DNA of 17,924 nt from an uncultured Lachnospiraceae bacterium (GCA_910589265.1 CAJUTQ010000090.1:1-17924), one strand, 5' to 3'; counted from the stretch's first letter, positions 1-8,399 are shown. The notes: generated by a model not told the origin, from the sequence alone. Program-made: numbers and translations.

Positions 1-27
1 TAAGGAGAGTATAGCACAAAATCGTCT

Positions 28-130
28 CTTGGGACGGGAATCGTGTTACAAAAGTGGAATTTCGGGTACAAATTTTGAAGGCCGCTTACAAAATGTGAAA
101 GTCGATTACAAAACGGGAACCTCGGATTGC
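28..130. repeat. Phased 20-bp TACAAA repeat cluster, possible transposon end
   Basis: Four copies of a TACAAA-starting unit begin at 47, 67, 87 and 107, exactly 20 bp apart, each with a GAA about 11 bases in and mostly TCG near the end. A fifth, weaker unit (GGGACGGGAATCG) lies at 31-43, and a degenerate one follows 127. Regular arrays of transposase-binding sites at one end of an element are known for IS21-family and Tn7-like transposons. No transposase gene is seen here, so this is either a solo end or the edge of an element lying left of the window. The assignment to a family is inference. Confidence 0.45.
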
Positions 131-350
131 AATCGACCGCAGTTTAGGCTAGAAAAACAAAAAATCTGCTATTTACGTAGCCAGATTAACCATTCACGAA
201 GTAGATGTTAGAAATCATCCAGCTCTTTCCGATAAGTTAGTTGAAGACTGGAGGTAGCAGAAAGGATAAAAATTGTGGTGTGATAATGAAAAATATAAGG
301 TCTTACCTCGTTTTGCTTATCAAAAACAGGGAAGGGAGTAAGGCATCACG
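131..350. other. No recognisable gene; degenerate spacer
   Basis: Between the phased repeats and the response-regulator remnant all frames are interrupted at short intervals. A short open stretch near 200-257 reads like protein (EVDVRNHPALSDKL) but ends at a TAG and was not recognised. I see no promoter, RNA or convincing ribosome binding site here. Confidence 0.4.
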
Positions 351-1078
351 GAATATGCCTCTGAGGATATGTATCTGTTAGGTGGCAGAGATCATGACCT
401 GGAATTTCTGGATATAGAGATGGGAGGAGCTGGAGCAGGTCTGGTATAGGATTAGCAGACATATCTGGGCATGGGGATGCATAGAAGCAGCTCATCATTA
501 TTTTTGCTACAGGATACGAAATGTATATCTATGACACATTTGACGTATTTGAGTTCCAGTATATAGTAAAGCATGTAGACGAACAGAAATTTGCAGAGGT
601 GTTGGGACAGGAGGCAGGACAGCTCATATCGGAGACAGAGCAGCAGTCAAAAAAACTTGTGCTCTAGTATGGTGGCAAAGGAAAGGCCATACTGTTAAAT
701 AACATTTATTCTATGGTAAGTGGAAATATAAAATATTATGCGAAGATAGGGAATTTGGAGGAGGAATTGGCTAGGCAGTATGGGGAAATAGAGGACTATG
801 TACGGCGGATGAAGGAGATTATGGAGGAACTGGAATAGAAATATGTGACGAGAAATGTAGTTATGGATGTCATTATCAATGACAAATACTACAAAGGGGA
901 GAAATCGGGACTCCGTTTTGATGCAGATTTTTAATACAGAGGGGAAATCCCAGCATTTGATGTGGGAATTATCCTGAACAACTTTCTATACAATGTCATA
1001 GAAACCTGTAAGAAGATGGAAGGGAAAAAGGTTTATACGTCTTACCTTGAAACGGAAGAAGCAGTTTTTATTGCTTGA
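351..1078 (+). pseudogene. Response regulator / GHKL histidine kinase deletion-fusion remnant
   Basis: The 5' part carries receiver-domain pieces: FLDIEM with the phospho-acceptor Asp codon at 411-413, then, after a frame change, IIIFATGYEMYIYDTFDV and YIVKHVDE, typical of AgrA/LytTR-family regulators. A LytTR-domain start (LLNNIYSMVSGNIKYY) runs directly into a sensor-kinase segment with a linker helix (YVRRMKEIMEELE) and the GHKL N-box (DVGIILNNFLYNVIETCKK). One frame is shared from about 485 to 1078 but is broken by TAG at 665 and 836, TAA at 932 and TGA at 1076. The DNA-binding half of the regulator and the membrane and His-box parts of the kinase are missing. This looks like a deletion that joined an adjacent regulator and kinase gene, followed by decay; it cannot encode a working two-component system. 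Confidence 0.7.
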
Positions 1079-1194
1079 AAAAGGGGATGTATTTCATGTG
1101 ATAGTCATGTTACGGCAAGGGGAGGTGGAAGAAGATAAGTGAATAACGGGAAAAAAATTTGCAATAAAAATAGATTAAAATGGAGGATTAAAAA

Positions 1195-1681
1195 ATGGTT
1201 ATTAGTGGAGTAGGACTTAAGTTTTATCAGAACAAAATAGAAATGAAAAGAAACACAAACAATATGAACGGTACAGAAAAGTTCCCGCTAGAAAAAACAG
1301 AAAGTACACAGGAATTATTGGAAGCAGAAGAAATGGAACTGTTCCATGTTGATAACAGTTGGTGCAACGCTGAATGAGTACAGAGCAGATTCATGGCTTG
1401 TGGCTTATGATTCGGAAGTTGATGTGGAGTCACAGAACAGTTTCTATAAAAGGATGAGGAAAAAGAAAGACAGGCAGAAGGAAGTGTTGGAAAAATATTT
1501 GGAGAAATGGGTGCAGGTTAAGAGACAGCAGCAGGTATTTTTGGAAGAAAAGGTTGCGAAGACAGAGCAGGAGAGAAGCAGGCTGGAAAAGGAGTGGACG
1601 GGCCACAGGCAGATGGCGGCAGCGTTCAGCGCCTATGAATCAAACGTAATGGCAAAAACTGCAACAGGCTGCGATTTGTAG
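1195..1681 (+). pseudogene. Frameshifted hypothetical gene with coiled-coil end
   Basis: An ORF starting MVISGVGLKFYQNK at 1195 ends at 1377, and a second frame open from 1346 to 1681 continues with ITVGATLNEYRADSW and then a charged, probably coiled-coil stretch (YLEKWVQVKRQQQVFLEEK). The two overlap by about 30 nt in different frames, as expected for one gene broken by a frameshift near 1345. Starts of the type M-I/V-I-S-G-I/V-G are, as I recall, common in uncharacterised Lachnospiraceae proteins, but I cannot name a domain. A possible RBS (GGAGG) lies at 1182-1186. Function unknown. The surrounding decay argues that it is dead, though the 111-codon second frame could be expressed on its own. 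Confidence 0.5.
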
Positions 1682-1769
1682 CTTGGTTAATGAAGGGCAT
1701 CATACCTGGAATTGCCGCAAGGGGACATAAGCGTCTCTGAATGACAGAAGAGCCGCAGGTAGGATTTTT

Positions 1770-2370
1770 TGAAGGAGGAGGAGAAGGGGTTTATGTATGA
1801 CATCATCTGTCAGAATTTCCTTGTCAGGATCAGCAGATCCATGACGAAGGCGGAATATGCTGCAGAGAACTTTATCCTGGAGGAAAGCAGAAAAGAATGT
1901 AGAATTGGGGGTTATAGGATATAGGGAAAAAGCGGTGAAAAAGGCAGTGCAGTATAAAGCCGCCGATCATGATGAAAAAGCATTTGAGATAATTGCTTTC
2001 AATACAATGCAGAATGTAAAGGATGCATGGATGGTAAGGCAATGAATGATGAGCCATATATCCTAGATGATGGTATAGAGGCTCCACAAAATGCTTAAGG
2101 GAGAAATGGGGAGTTTGGATATTTTTAGAAATACAGTGAAATCTGCAATCCAGACAATAAAACAGGCACTGTTTAACTTGGAGGATCCAAGTGCATATAT
2201 GCCAGAGATTATAGAGGTTCACCAGGCTCGTATCAAAGAAGGGGAATTTTACAAAGCGTTTTTAGAGAAGCTTTAGCAGTTATAGGCACATATTCCTAAT
2301 AAGCCGCAGCCAGACAGGGCAGGAATCATCCTTGGAGCTTTAGCAAATGGGGAAATGAAGGTGAGCTGAT
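1770..2370 (+). pseudogene. Decayed hypothetical gene with multiple amber stops
   Basis: A protein-like frame can be followed from about 1905 to 2370: VIGYREKAVKKAVQYKAADH, then HIS-stop-MMV-stop-RLHKML, DIFRNTVKSAIQTIKQALF, and GEFYKAFLEKL. It is interrupted by TGA at 2043 and TAG at 2064, 2076, 2274 and 2283. A likely 5' part (MYDIICQNFLVRISRSMTKA) lies in another frame from about 1793. The sequence resembles the C-terminal region of uncharacterised Lachnospiraceae proteins that I recall but cannot name. Each TAG would become Gln (CAG) by one C-to-T reversal, so the gene looks fairly recently dead rather than random. Confidence 0.5.
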
Positions 2371-2418
2371 AAATGGCAAAAGATGAATAAGAAATGAATG
2401 GAGGCAAAAGAAATATTT

Positions 2419-2811
2419 ATGAAAAAAGCAGGATTTTTGTTGGCGCTAATATGTATTCTGTCATTGACAGGGTGTAGAATGGCAGCCAGTGTAGAGGAAG
2501 AAATTTCACAGCCAGATACAAAAGGAAATGTCGTATCCGTAAACTTGGATGATGTGGCAACACAAAGCGATTTGGCTAAACAATACTGTGAGTATCTGGT
2601 GCAAATTACAGAAAGCATGTTCATAAACGAAGATGGGATTGAATCAGTAGATGCAACCGTATCCTATGATGAGAGAACAGAGCAATATTCAATAGAATTA
2701 TTGTTAAAGACGAAGGATAAGGTAGAAAGTGAGAAAATAGAAGATTATAAAACCTATCTGAGCAAAACATATGGGGATGTGACTTTGATAATGGATGGGG
2801 AGGTTATGTAA
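2419..2811 (+). CDS. Small putative lipoprotein
   Basis: The preferred start is the Met at 2419, not the upstream one at 2398, because it begins a textbook lipoprotein signal: MKK, a hydrophobic stretch and lipobox LTGC with the lipidated Cys at residue 19. A GGAGG lies at 2400-2404. The mature protein of about 112 residues is acidic and soluble-looking, with VATQSDLAKQYCEYLVQITE and a probable alpha/beta end (TYLSKTYGDVTLIMDGEVM). It should be secreted and anchored to the outer face of the membrane. I do not recognise the family. It is the only uninterrupted gene in a 3.4-kb block of remnants, so it may be the survivor of an old operon; expression is not assured because no clear promoter precedes it. 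Confidence 0.6.
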   Translation: MKKAGFLLALICILSLTGCRMAASVEEEISQPDTKGNVVSVNLDDVATQSDLAKQYCEYLVQITESMFINEDGIESVDATVSYDERTEQYSIELLLKTKDKVESEKIEDYKTYLSKTYGDVTLIMDGEVM

Positions 2812-2828
2812 AGAAAGTAGGTAGGACA

Positions 2829-3235
2829 GGCAGCGCCGGCGTTATGGCAGCTTGGAAAATCGGGGAGCAGGGAGAGGAGAAAATCGAAATGGATACTACA
2901 GGAATAGGAAAAAGCCGTCAGACAGGGTGTGTAACAGCTGGGAAAGGGTCAAACAAGAAAGACAGGAAGCTGTCTGACTCCCTTTAGGAGAAGATAATCA
3001 GATATGCCAGGGAGGATGCGGCATAGAATGTCTATATGGGAAATAAGTTCCTTGCCCTGTGGAAAAGAAAGATCGTCAAAGTTGTGCTGGCACAGCAGCG
3101 TTAATGGGAAAACGCAAGCAGGATGTGGCAGATATGAAGAAGAGGTAAGTACTATTGAAAATGGAAAAATATACTACAGAAATACAGACTCTATGAAGTG
3201 GGGGTGGTTCCAGAGGGAGAACTTCCTATGTAGGT
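2829..3235 (+). pseudogene. Decayed hypothetical gene
   Basis: A frame from about 2829 reads GSAGVMAAWKIGEQGEEKIE, then KKDRKLSDSL, TAG (2985-2987), IIRYAREDAA, TAG (3024-3026), NVYMGNKFLALWK, and ends at a TAA after AQQR. The stretch YAREDAA-NVYMGNKF is similar to a conserved segment of uncharacterised Lachnospiraceae proteins as I remember them, but I cannot name the family. An overlapping open frame at 3004-3237 is compositionally odd (Cys/Trp/Ser-rich) and looks like a shadow of this remnant. Low confidence in the exact limits. Confidence 0.35.
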
Positions 3236-3572
3236 AACTGATATGGATTTTCAGAAAGGGATAGAAATGAAAAAGCTAGTATAAAAAGAGCCAATTTATT
3301 CGTAAGGACAGTAGTCTTTATTTTTTAGATGGCAGAGAATAGGATAACAAAGAAGGCTTGTTACAAATAAATTTGGCTTGCCAAAAAGAACAGGTGGTTA
3401 GAGGCTTAAAAAAAATTTTATGAAAGAAAGAAAAAGAATGAAAACCTGGAGAGTTTTTAGACAATCCTGGTTTTTTTTATTTCATAGAAGAGGATTTGAA
3501 ACTTTCCTAAGAAAGAAGTTTCTCTAGGAAAAACATATAAAAAAGTAAGCTTAATTTTAGTAAAAAAGATAA
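3236..3572. other. Intergenic gap between remnants and sugar operon
   Basis: No gene is supported here. The stretch contains the terminator at 3441-3478 and a second hairpin, TTTCCTAAGAAA (3503-3514) facing TTTCTCTAGGAAA (3519-3531) across a GAAG loop. The second hairpin has no T-run, so it is not an ordinary terminator; it could be a protein site or the edge of a lost element. Confidence 0.4.
3441..3478 (+). terminator. Rho-independent terminator
   Basis: AAAACCTGGA (3441-3450) pairs with TCCTGGTTTT (3465-3474) with one mismatch, and the T-run continues to 3478. It closes the decayed block and insulates the downstream sugar operon. Confidence 0.7.
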
Positions 3573-3606
3573 TTGAATTTTCATATAAAACTGTTGTATA
3601 CTATAA
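3573..3606 (+). promoter_or_regulatory. Promoter of the sugar operon with overlapping GntR-type half site
   Basis: TTGAAT (3573-3578) and TATACT (3597-3602) are separated by 18 bp and lie about 60 bp upstream of the binding-protein gene. The -10 is embedded in TATACTATAA (3597-3606), whose first nine bases equal the right part of the inverted repeat over the promoter of the GntR gene at 12749-12765. The overlap with the -10 would suit repression. A chance match to an AT-rich -10 is the main alternative. Confidence 0.55.
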
Positions 3607-3660
3607 GAACAAAAGACGTATATTTACAAATTTTCCACAAAGGAGAGGAGAGAGGAACGT

Positions 3661-4716
3661 ATGAAAAGAAGATTTTTGACCTTGGGATTAGCCATTTGTA
3701 TGACATGTACACTTGTTGGATGCGGTGCAGCCCAGCAAGTTAGCCGTGAGGCACAAGAGGCTGCAGCCCCTGCAAATGTAGAAACCGATCAAGGGGATCC
3801 TGTTGTAAGCAACAAGGCAGTAAAGAACCCTTATGTGGATGAAGTAAAAATTGCCTATGTAGCCCATGATATTAGTACACCTAACAATCAGGCATGGCTG
3901 GAGGGCATTGTACGGGAATGTGAGTATTATAGCAATATTAACGTCCAGTCCTTTAACGGAAACAGTTCTGCAGAAGAACAGGTAAAAATCATGTCAGAAG
4001 TAATCAATCAGGAGTATGACGCTATCATTATCCAATGTAGTGACGGTGCTGCCTTGGCAGACAGTGTAACACAGGCTGAGGAAGCAGGAATTCCCGTTGT
4101 TACCCTGAATTTAGATGCAGACTGTACACACTCCGCTCTCGTACAGGCCCTTGATTATGATGCAGGACGTCTTGTGGCAGATGAAATCGCTGCTGCGACA
4201 AATGAGCAGGGGAAGGTTGTCATTATTCAAGGTATCGCTGGGGTATCCAGAACAGATAATTTGGAAAAGGGATTTAGAGACACATTGGCAGAAAAATATC
4301 CTAATATGGAGATCATTGCAAGTCAGGCAGCAGATTTTGAAAAAGAGAAGGCAACAACAGTAATGAACAGTTTCCTTTCTCAGTTTGGCCAAATTGATGG
4401 GGTATTTGCAATTAATGATGCCATGGCAGAAGGCGCCTCTCTTGCTGCACAAAACGCAGGACGTCTGGAAGAAATGGTTATCTGGGGAGCAGACGGAGAA
4501 AAAGATGCCTTAGCTATGATCGAAGAAGGCACCTTGACGGGAACCATTTACACAAATAGCTGGGATCAAGGATCTACTGCTGCAAAAGTAGCTCTCCTTA
4601 TGATTGGCTCTGAGTATAGTTCCCATGTGCTCACAAAGACGCCCCAAGTTATGATGGAGCCCGTTGTGGCAACGAAGGATACTGTTGGAACAATTGCAAT
4701 GGAAGATCGGTGGTAA
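3661..4716 (+). CDS. Sugar ABC transporter substrate-binding lipoprotein (RbsB-like)
   Basis: Membrane-anchored extracellular receptor that captures the sugar and delivers it to the permeases encoded downstream. The N-terminus is a lipoprotein signal: MKRR, hydrophobic core, lipobox LVGC with Cys21. A low-complexity Ala/Glu linker follows, then a periplasmic-binding-protein type 1 fold from about residue 45: VKIAYVAHDISTPNNQAWLE, EQVKIMSEVINQEYDAIIIQ, IPVVTLNLD, VVIIQGIAGVSRTDNLEKGF, DGVFAINDAMAEGA and VIWGADGEKDALAMIEEG. Length (351 aa) is normal for the ribose/galactose-binding group. The RBS is GGAGAGGAG before the ATG. It is the first gene of the operon and is followed by a hairpin, which usually lets a binding protein be made in excess of its permease. 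The substrate cannot be read from the sequence; pentoses, polyols or related sugars are plausible. Confidence 0.9.
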   Translation: MKRRFLTLGLAICMTCTLVGCGAAQQVSREAQEAAAPANVETDQGDPVVSNKAVKNPYVDEVKIAYVAHDISTPNNQAWLEGIVRECEYYSNINVQSFNGNSSAEEQVKIMSEVINQEYDAIIIQCSDGAALADSVTQAEEAGIPVVTLNLDADCTHSALVQALDYDAGRLVADEIAAATNEQGKVVIIQGIAGVSRTDNLEKGFRDTLAEKYPNMEIIASQAADFEKEKATTVMNSFLSQFGQIDGVFAINDAMAEGASLAAQNAGRLEEMVIWGADGEKDALAMIEEGTLTGTIYTNSWDQGSTAAKVALLMIGSEYSSHVLTKTPQVMMEPVVATKDTVGTIAMEDRW

Positions 4717-4748
4717 TGTTTTAGATAAAAAACTAGGATAAAGGGGAG

Positions 4749-4781
4749 GGGCAGGGATGTGTAAATACTCTGCCCTTTTTA
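4749..4781 (+). terminator. Hairpin terminator after binding-protein gene, probably partial
   Basis: GGGCAG (4749-4754) pairs with CTGCCC (4770-4775) and is followed by TTTTT. It sits between the binding-protein gene and the permease, so it probably ends most transcripts there and lowers expression of the membrane parts. A further TGTAAAA/TTTTACA hairpin lies at 4831-4851 and may stabilise or process the read-through transcript. Confidence 0.6.
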
Positions 4782-4888
4782 TTCTAGAATAGAACAAGTA
4801 TCTTCCTAAGACAAAAAGAAAGAAGAACTTTGTAAAAATGAAAATTTTACATACTAATCATAGAAATTTTATTTAAAGAGGTGTGAAT

Positions 4889-5878
4889 ATGAATAAGAAT
4901 ACAATCCGAAAGCTGGTTTCGGCGGGATTGCTGATGGTTTTAATCATTGTATTCACCATTTCCAGTGATTACTTCCTGACATTCAACAATTTTATGGAAA
5001 TTTTCCGTGACGCCTCTGTAGTGGGACTTATTGGAATTGGTGTCACAATGGTCATTCTGACAGCGGGTATTGATTTATCTACTGGTTCCATCATGGCTTT
5101 GACAGGGATGACTATGGCCAATATTTATCGATATACTCTGCTCCCTATTTGGGCTATGATACTTGCTGGACTTTTTATAGCTACCTTGGCCGGACTTTTT
5201 AATGGATGGATCATTACAAAATTTAGTCTTCCTGAATTTATTGCCACACTCTCTACTATGAGCATTTTCCGAGCGCTGACTTACATTATTTCCATTAAGC
5301 AGAATGGATTGATTACGAGTCAGGCTTTGAAAGCGAGAAGCTTTATCGCATTGGGGAAATCTGCAGGAGGGATATATTATGTTGCTATTGTCTTTATATT
5401 GATGGCTGTTATTGGACAGGTAATCTTAAAATATACTCGGTTTGGAACATATCTCTATGGAGTAGGATCTAATAGGAAGGCAGCTCAGCTGTCTGGAATT
5501 AATACAGACAAAACAAGGGTCTTAGCCTATGTGATTACTGGGTTTTGCGCTGGTATTGCTGCTGTATTTATGACAGCAAGACTTCAAAGTACAACGGCTC
5601 TTTTAGGGGAAGGAATGGAGTTTAATGTTATTGCAGCAGTTGTAGTAGGAGGCTGTTCTCTAAGTGGTGGACGGGGAGATATGATAGGTACTCTCATCGG
5701 AGCAATTTTTATGGCTACTCTTGATAATGGCATTTATAAGTTTCAGATCAATACCGCTTATCAATTGATTATTAAAGGAATGATAATCATATGCGTTGTT
5801 GCCTTTGACTCCTGGTACAATAACTTTATGGATGAGATTTCCAGGAATAAGAAGTTGAAAGGGGTGACAGGAGAATGA
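4889..5878 (+). CDS. Sugar ABC transporter permease 1 (RbsC-like)
   Basis: Inner-membrane half of the sugar channel, BPD_transp_2 (RbsC/XylH/MglC) family. It has many hydrophobic helices spread over its 329 residues, with the family signature GAGIDLSTGSIMAL-type segment (TAGIDLSTGSIMAL) near residue 60 and VVVGGCSLSGGRGDMIGTLIGA near residue 250, the conserved loop region. The ATG at 4889 is preferred over the in-frame GTG at 4883 because AGAGGTG (4877-4883) lies at a suitable distance and would overlap the GTG. It ends in ATGA with the ATPase gene (4-nt overlap), showing translational coupling. It should pair with the ATPase and with the second, different permease. Confidence 0.9.
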   Translation: MNKNTIRKLVSAGLLMVLIIVFTISSDYFLTFNNFMEIFRDASVVGLIGIGVTMVILTAGIDLSTGSIMALTGMTMANIYRYTLLPIWAMILAGLFIATLAGLFNGWIITKFSLPEFIATLSTMSIFRALTYIISIKQNGLITSQALKARSFIALGKSAGGIYYVAIVFILMAVIGQVILKYTRFGTYLYGVGSNRKAAQLSGINTDKTRVLAYVITGFCAGIAAVFMTARLQSTTALLGEGMEFNVIAAVVVGGCSLSGGRGDMIGTLIGAIFMATLDNGIYKFQINTAYQLIIKGMIIICVVAFDSWYNNFMDEISRNKKLKGVTGE

Positions 5879-7404
5879 GCCAGGAAATTCTTTTAGAAGT
5901 AAAAAATATGGATAAAAGCTTTTTTGGTGTTCAAGTTTTAAACAAGGTGAATTTGGAAGTCCGAAAGGGTGAAGTACACGCTCTGATGGGAGAGAACGGA
6001 GCAGGAAAATCTACCCTTATTAAAATTATTACAGGAGCATACACAAAGGATGGGGGTAAAATTTTCTGGAAAGGGCAGGAGGTAGAGATTCACAGTCTAA
6101 AAGACTGCCAAGCCCTTGGAATAGCTTGTATTTATCAGGAACTCTCTGTGATTCCTGCCTTAACGGTAGCCCAAAATATATATTTGGGACGGGAACCAAA
6201 GAGGGGGAGGACAGGGCTCATTCACTATAAGAAAATGAATCAAATGGCTCAGGAATTCATTGACAAATATGAATTTCCTCTAAAAGCTACGGATATGGTA
6301 GACAGCTTGGGAATAGGTCTTCGTCAGTTAGTAGAAATTCTAAAAGGCCTTTCTTGCAATTCGAAGCTTTTGATTATGGATGAGCCTACAGCATCCTTGA
6401 GCGGAAAGGAAGCTTCCATTTTATTTCAGATTATTGGTACCTTGCGAAAGCAAGGAGTGAGTATTATCTATATATCCCATCGTTTGGAAGAAGTTTATCG
6501 ACTGTCTGACCGTTTAACCATTCTTCGGGATGGAAAAAATGCAGCAGTTCTTGACAGAGAGGAGATTTGCCCAAAAGAAGTTATTCAGACAATGATTGGA
6601 AAAGTGGTGGATGAGTCGACAGGATCGAAAAAGACATTGACACTCAATAAAAAGGAAGCAGTGCTGAAGGTGGAAGGACTTACCCGAAAAGGATTTTTTG
6701 AAAATGTAAGTTTTGAAGTAAAAAGAGGAGAAATTCTGGGATTCGGCGGGCTTATAGGTGCAGGACGTACAGAAGTTATGCGTTGTTTATACGGAGCGGA
6801 TAAGTACCAAAGGGGAAAGATATGGATTGAAGGAAAAGAATATGTTCCAACATCCCCCAAAAAGAGTATTGCCTTTGGTTTTGGCTTTGTTCCTGAGGAT
6901 CGCAGAGGACAAGGATTTATCCCTCTTTTGTCCATTAACCGAAATACAGCGTTAACGAACTATGATATTATCAAGCAAATGGCATTTTCCATTTCCTCAA
7001 AGGAGGAAGTGGATATGTGCGAAAAGATGATTAAGAAGATGGATATTCGGCCGCCAGATCCACAAAAGCAGGTAGGACTTATGTCTGGTGGGAATCAACA
7101 GAAGGTAGTTATTGGAAAATGGCTTGTGCGCAATTTGAAAATTCTCATTGTAGATGAACCAACAGCAGGTATTGATGTAGGAGCAAAGGATGAGATATAT
7201 CATATTTTGGAGGAATTAGCTAAAAAGGGAGTCATTGTGATTTTGGTATCCTCGGATTTACAGGAGCTGGTTCGGGTATCTCACCGCATTCTCGTCATGC
7301 GTAAAGGAAGAATTGTAAAAGAACTGGCAGAGGGAGCTGTCACCCAGGCAGACATTTTAGAGGCAGCTTCGGGTATAGAAAACAAAGGGGAGGTAACAGG
7401 ATGA
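5875..7404 (+). CDS. Sugar ABC transporter double ATPase (RbsA/MglA-like)
   Basis: Cytoplasmic motor of the importer, with two ATP-binding cassettes in one chain. The first has Walker A GENGAGKST (39-47), Q-loop YQE around Gln88, Walker B LLIMDEP (165-171) and a switch His202 in ISHRLEE; its signature is the usual degenerate form (SLGIGLRQLVEI). The second has the degenerate Walker A GLIGAGRTE (292-300), the family motif FGFVPEDRRGQG, a good signature LMSGGNQQK (402-410) and Walker B LIVDEPT (424-430). This asymmetric pattern is typical of sugar importers of the carbohydrate-uptake-transporter-2 (CUT2) class. Length (509 aa) is normal. The start overlaps the upstream permease by 4 nt and has AGGAG ahead of it; its end overlaps the next permease in the same way. 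Confidence 0.93.
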   Translation: MSQEILLEVKNMDKSFFGVQVLNKVNLEVRKGEVHALMGENGAGKSTLIKIITGAYTKDGGKIFWKGQEVEIHSLKDCQALGIACIYQELSVIPALTVAQNIYLGREPKRGRTGLIHYKKMNQMAQEFIDKYEFPLKATDMVDSLGIGLRQLVEILKGLSCNSKLLIMDEPTASLSGKEASILFQIIGTLRKQGVSIIYISHRLEEVYRLSDRLTILRDGKNAAVLDREEICPKEVIQTMIGKVVDESTGSKKTLTLNKKEAVLKVEGLTRKGFFENVSFEVKRGEILGFGGLIGAGRTEVMRCLYGADKYQRGKIWIEGKEYVPTSPKKSIAFGFGFVPEDRRGQGFIPLLSINRNTALTNYDIIKQMAFSISSKEEVDMCEKMIKKMDIRPPDPQKQVGLMSGGNQQKVVIGKWLVRNLKILIVDEPTAGIDVGAKDEIYHILEELAKKGVIVILVSSDLQELVRVSHRILVMRKGRIVKELAEGAVTQADILEAASGIENKGEVTG

Positions 7405-8399
7405 AAAAGAAATTTTCAGTGGAAAAATACAGTAGAATTGTTATACTCCTTTTATTCACTGTTGTGTTGACCATTATCCGGCCAAAAAGTTTTCCAACAG
7501 TAAATAATATTTCAAATGTTTTATGGTCCATTTCTGTTGTAGGCATTCTTGTATCAGGCTCTATTTTTGTCATGCTCCTAGGGGGAATTGACCTTTCTGT
7601 CGGCTCCTTAATGGGACTTTCTGCTGTCGTGACAGTTCTTACCATCCGAAATAACAATTATACAAACAAAGGTGTGATTTTGGGGATTGCCCTGGCCCTT
7701 CTTGTAGGAGTTGCTGCTGGAGCCCTCCATGGTTTTTTCGTCATCACTTTTCATGTGCCTGCTTTTCTTGTCACTTTTGCAACACAGAGCATTTTCTTAG
7801 GTATTTCAATGGTGCTCACGAATAATAAAATTTTAAGCTGCCTGGAGCCAAAGCTTTTTACGAATATTGGTCTTGGACGGATGGGACCTTTTACATTTCC
7901 CATTTACTTTATGGTGATCATTGCATTGCTTAGTTTCTTTGTATTGAACAAGACTGTTTTAGGAAGACATATTTATGCTGTGGGTGGGAACCAGGAAGCC
8001 TCTAGAATATCTGGCATTTCCGTTAAGAAAATTACAATGATTTCTTATATTATATCAAGTTTTACAGCTGCTTTGGGAGGCATTGTTCTGGCGTCTATGA
8101 CCCAGCAGGGAATGGCAAGTACAGGAGTTGGCTATGACACAGAGGTCATTACGGCTGCAGTTATTGGCGGCGTTAGTTTGGCAGGGGGAGCTGGAACGAT
8201 TCAGGGTACTATGATAGGAGCCATGTTCGTAGGGCTTTTGAAAAATGGAATGAATTTGATGAATGTGCCTTCTACGAATCAGGGACTTGTAAAAGGACTC
8301 GTCATTATTTGTGCGGTGGCGCTGGACATTATGCAAAAAAAGGAAAAGAATATTCATCTACCCTTTTTAAAAAAGAAAAAGATAGGAGGTAATGTATGA
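7401..8399 (+). CDS. Sugar ABC transporter permease 2 (RbsC-like)
   Basis: Second BPD_transp_2-family permease, 332 aa, with the signature MLLGGIDLSVGSLMGL near residue 60 and AVIGGVSLAGGAGTIQGTMIG near residue 255. It is clearly diverged from permease 1, although the layout is the same. Most RbsABC systems use one permease as a homodimer; two different permeases flanking the ATPase suggest a heterodimeric channel. The C-terminus is very basic (KKEKN...LKKKKIGG) and lies in the cytoplasm if the usual topology holds. Start and stop overlap neighbours by 4 nt, with ACAGG before the ATG. Confidence 0.9.
   Translation: MKKKFSVEKYSRIVILLLFTVVLTIIRPKSFPTVNNISNVLWSISVVGILVSGSIFVMLLGGIDLSVGSLMGLSAVVTVLTIRNNNYTNKGVILGIALALLVGVAAGALHGFFVITFHVPAFLVTFATQSIFLGISMVLTNNKILSCLEPKLFTNIGLGRMGPFTFPIYFMVIIALLSFFVLNKTVLGRHIYAVGGNQEASRISGISVKKITMISYIISSFTAALGGIVLASMTQQGMASTGVGYDTEVITAAVIGGVSLAGGAGTIQGTMIGAMFVGLLKNGMNLMNVPSTNQGLVKGLVIICAVALDIMQKKEKNIHLPFLKKKKIGGNV

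Noticed and set aside
28..130. CRISPR array
   Set aside because: The 20-bp units are contiguous and only partly conserved, with no repeat-spacer alternation and no cas genes.
1872..2222. Minus-strand 116-codon ORF
   Set aside because: Antisense of a decayed gene; composition dominated by Cys, His and Tyr as in antisense frames.
351..3235. Stop-codon reassignment (TAG read as Gln) as the working code here
   Set aside because: Intact genes in the window (hydroxyacid dehydrogenase, GntR, PPC protein) end in TAG at the expected lengths, and frameshifts plus deletions also occur in the same remnants.
3004..3237. 77-codon ORF rich in Cys, Trp and Ser
   Set aside because: No RBS of note, unlikely composition, and it overlaps a more protein-like remnant in another frame.
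4111..4452. Minus-strand 113-codon ORF inside the binding-protein gene
   Set aside because: Shadow of a well-supported gene; Cys-rich translation without family resemblance.
6585..6935. Minus-strand 116-codon ORF inside the ATPase gene
   Set aside because: Shadow of the ATPase frame; Pro/Ser-rich and without RBS.
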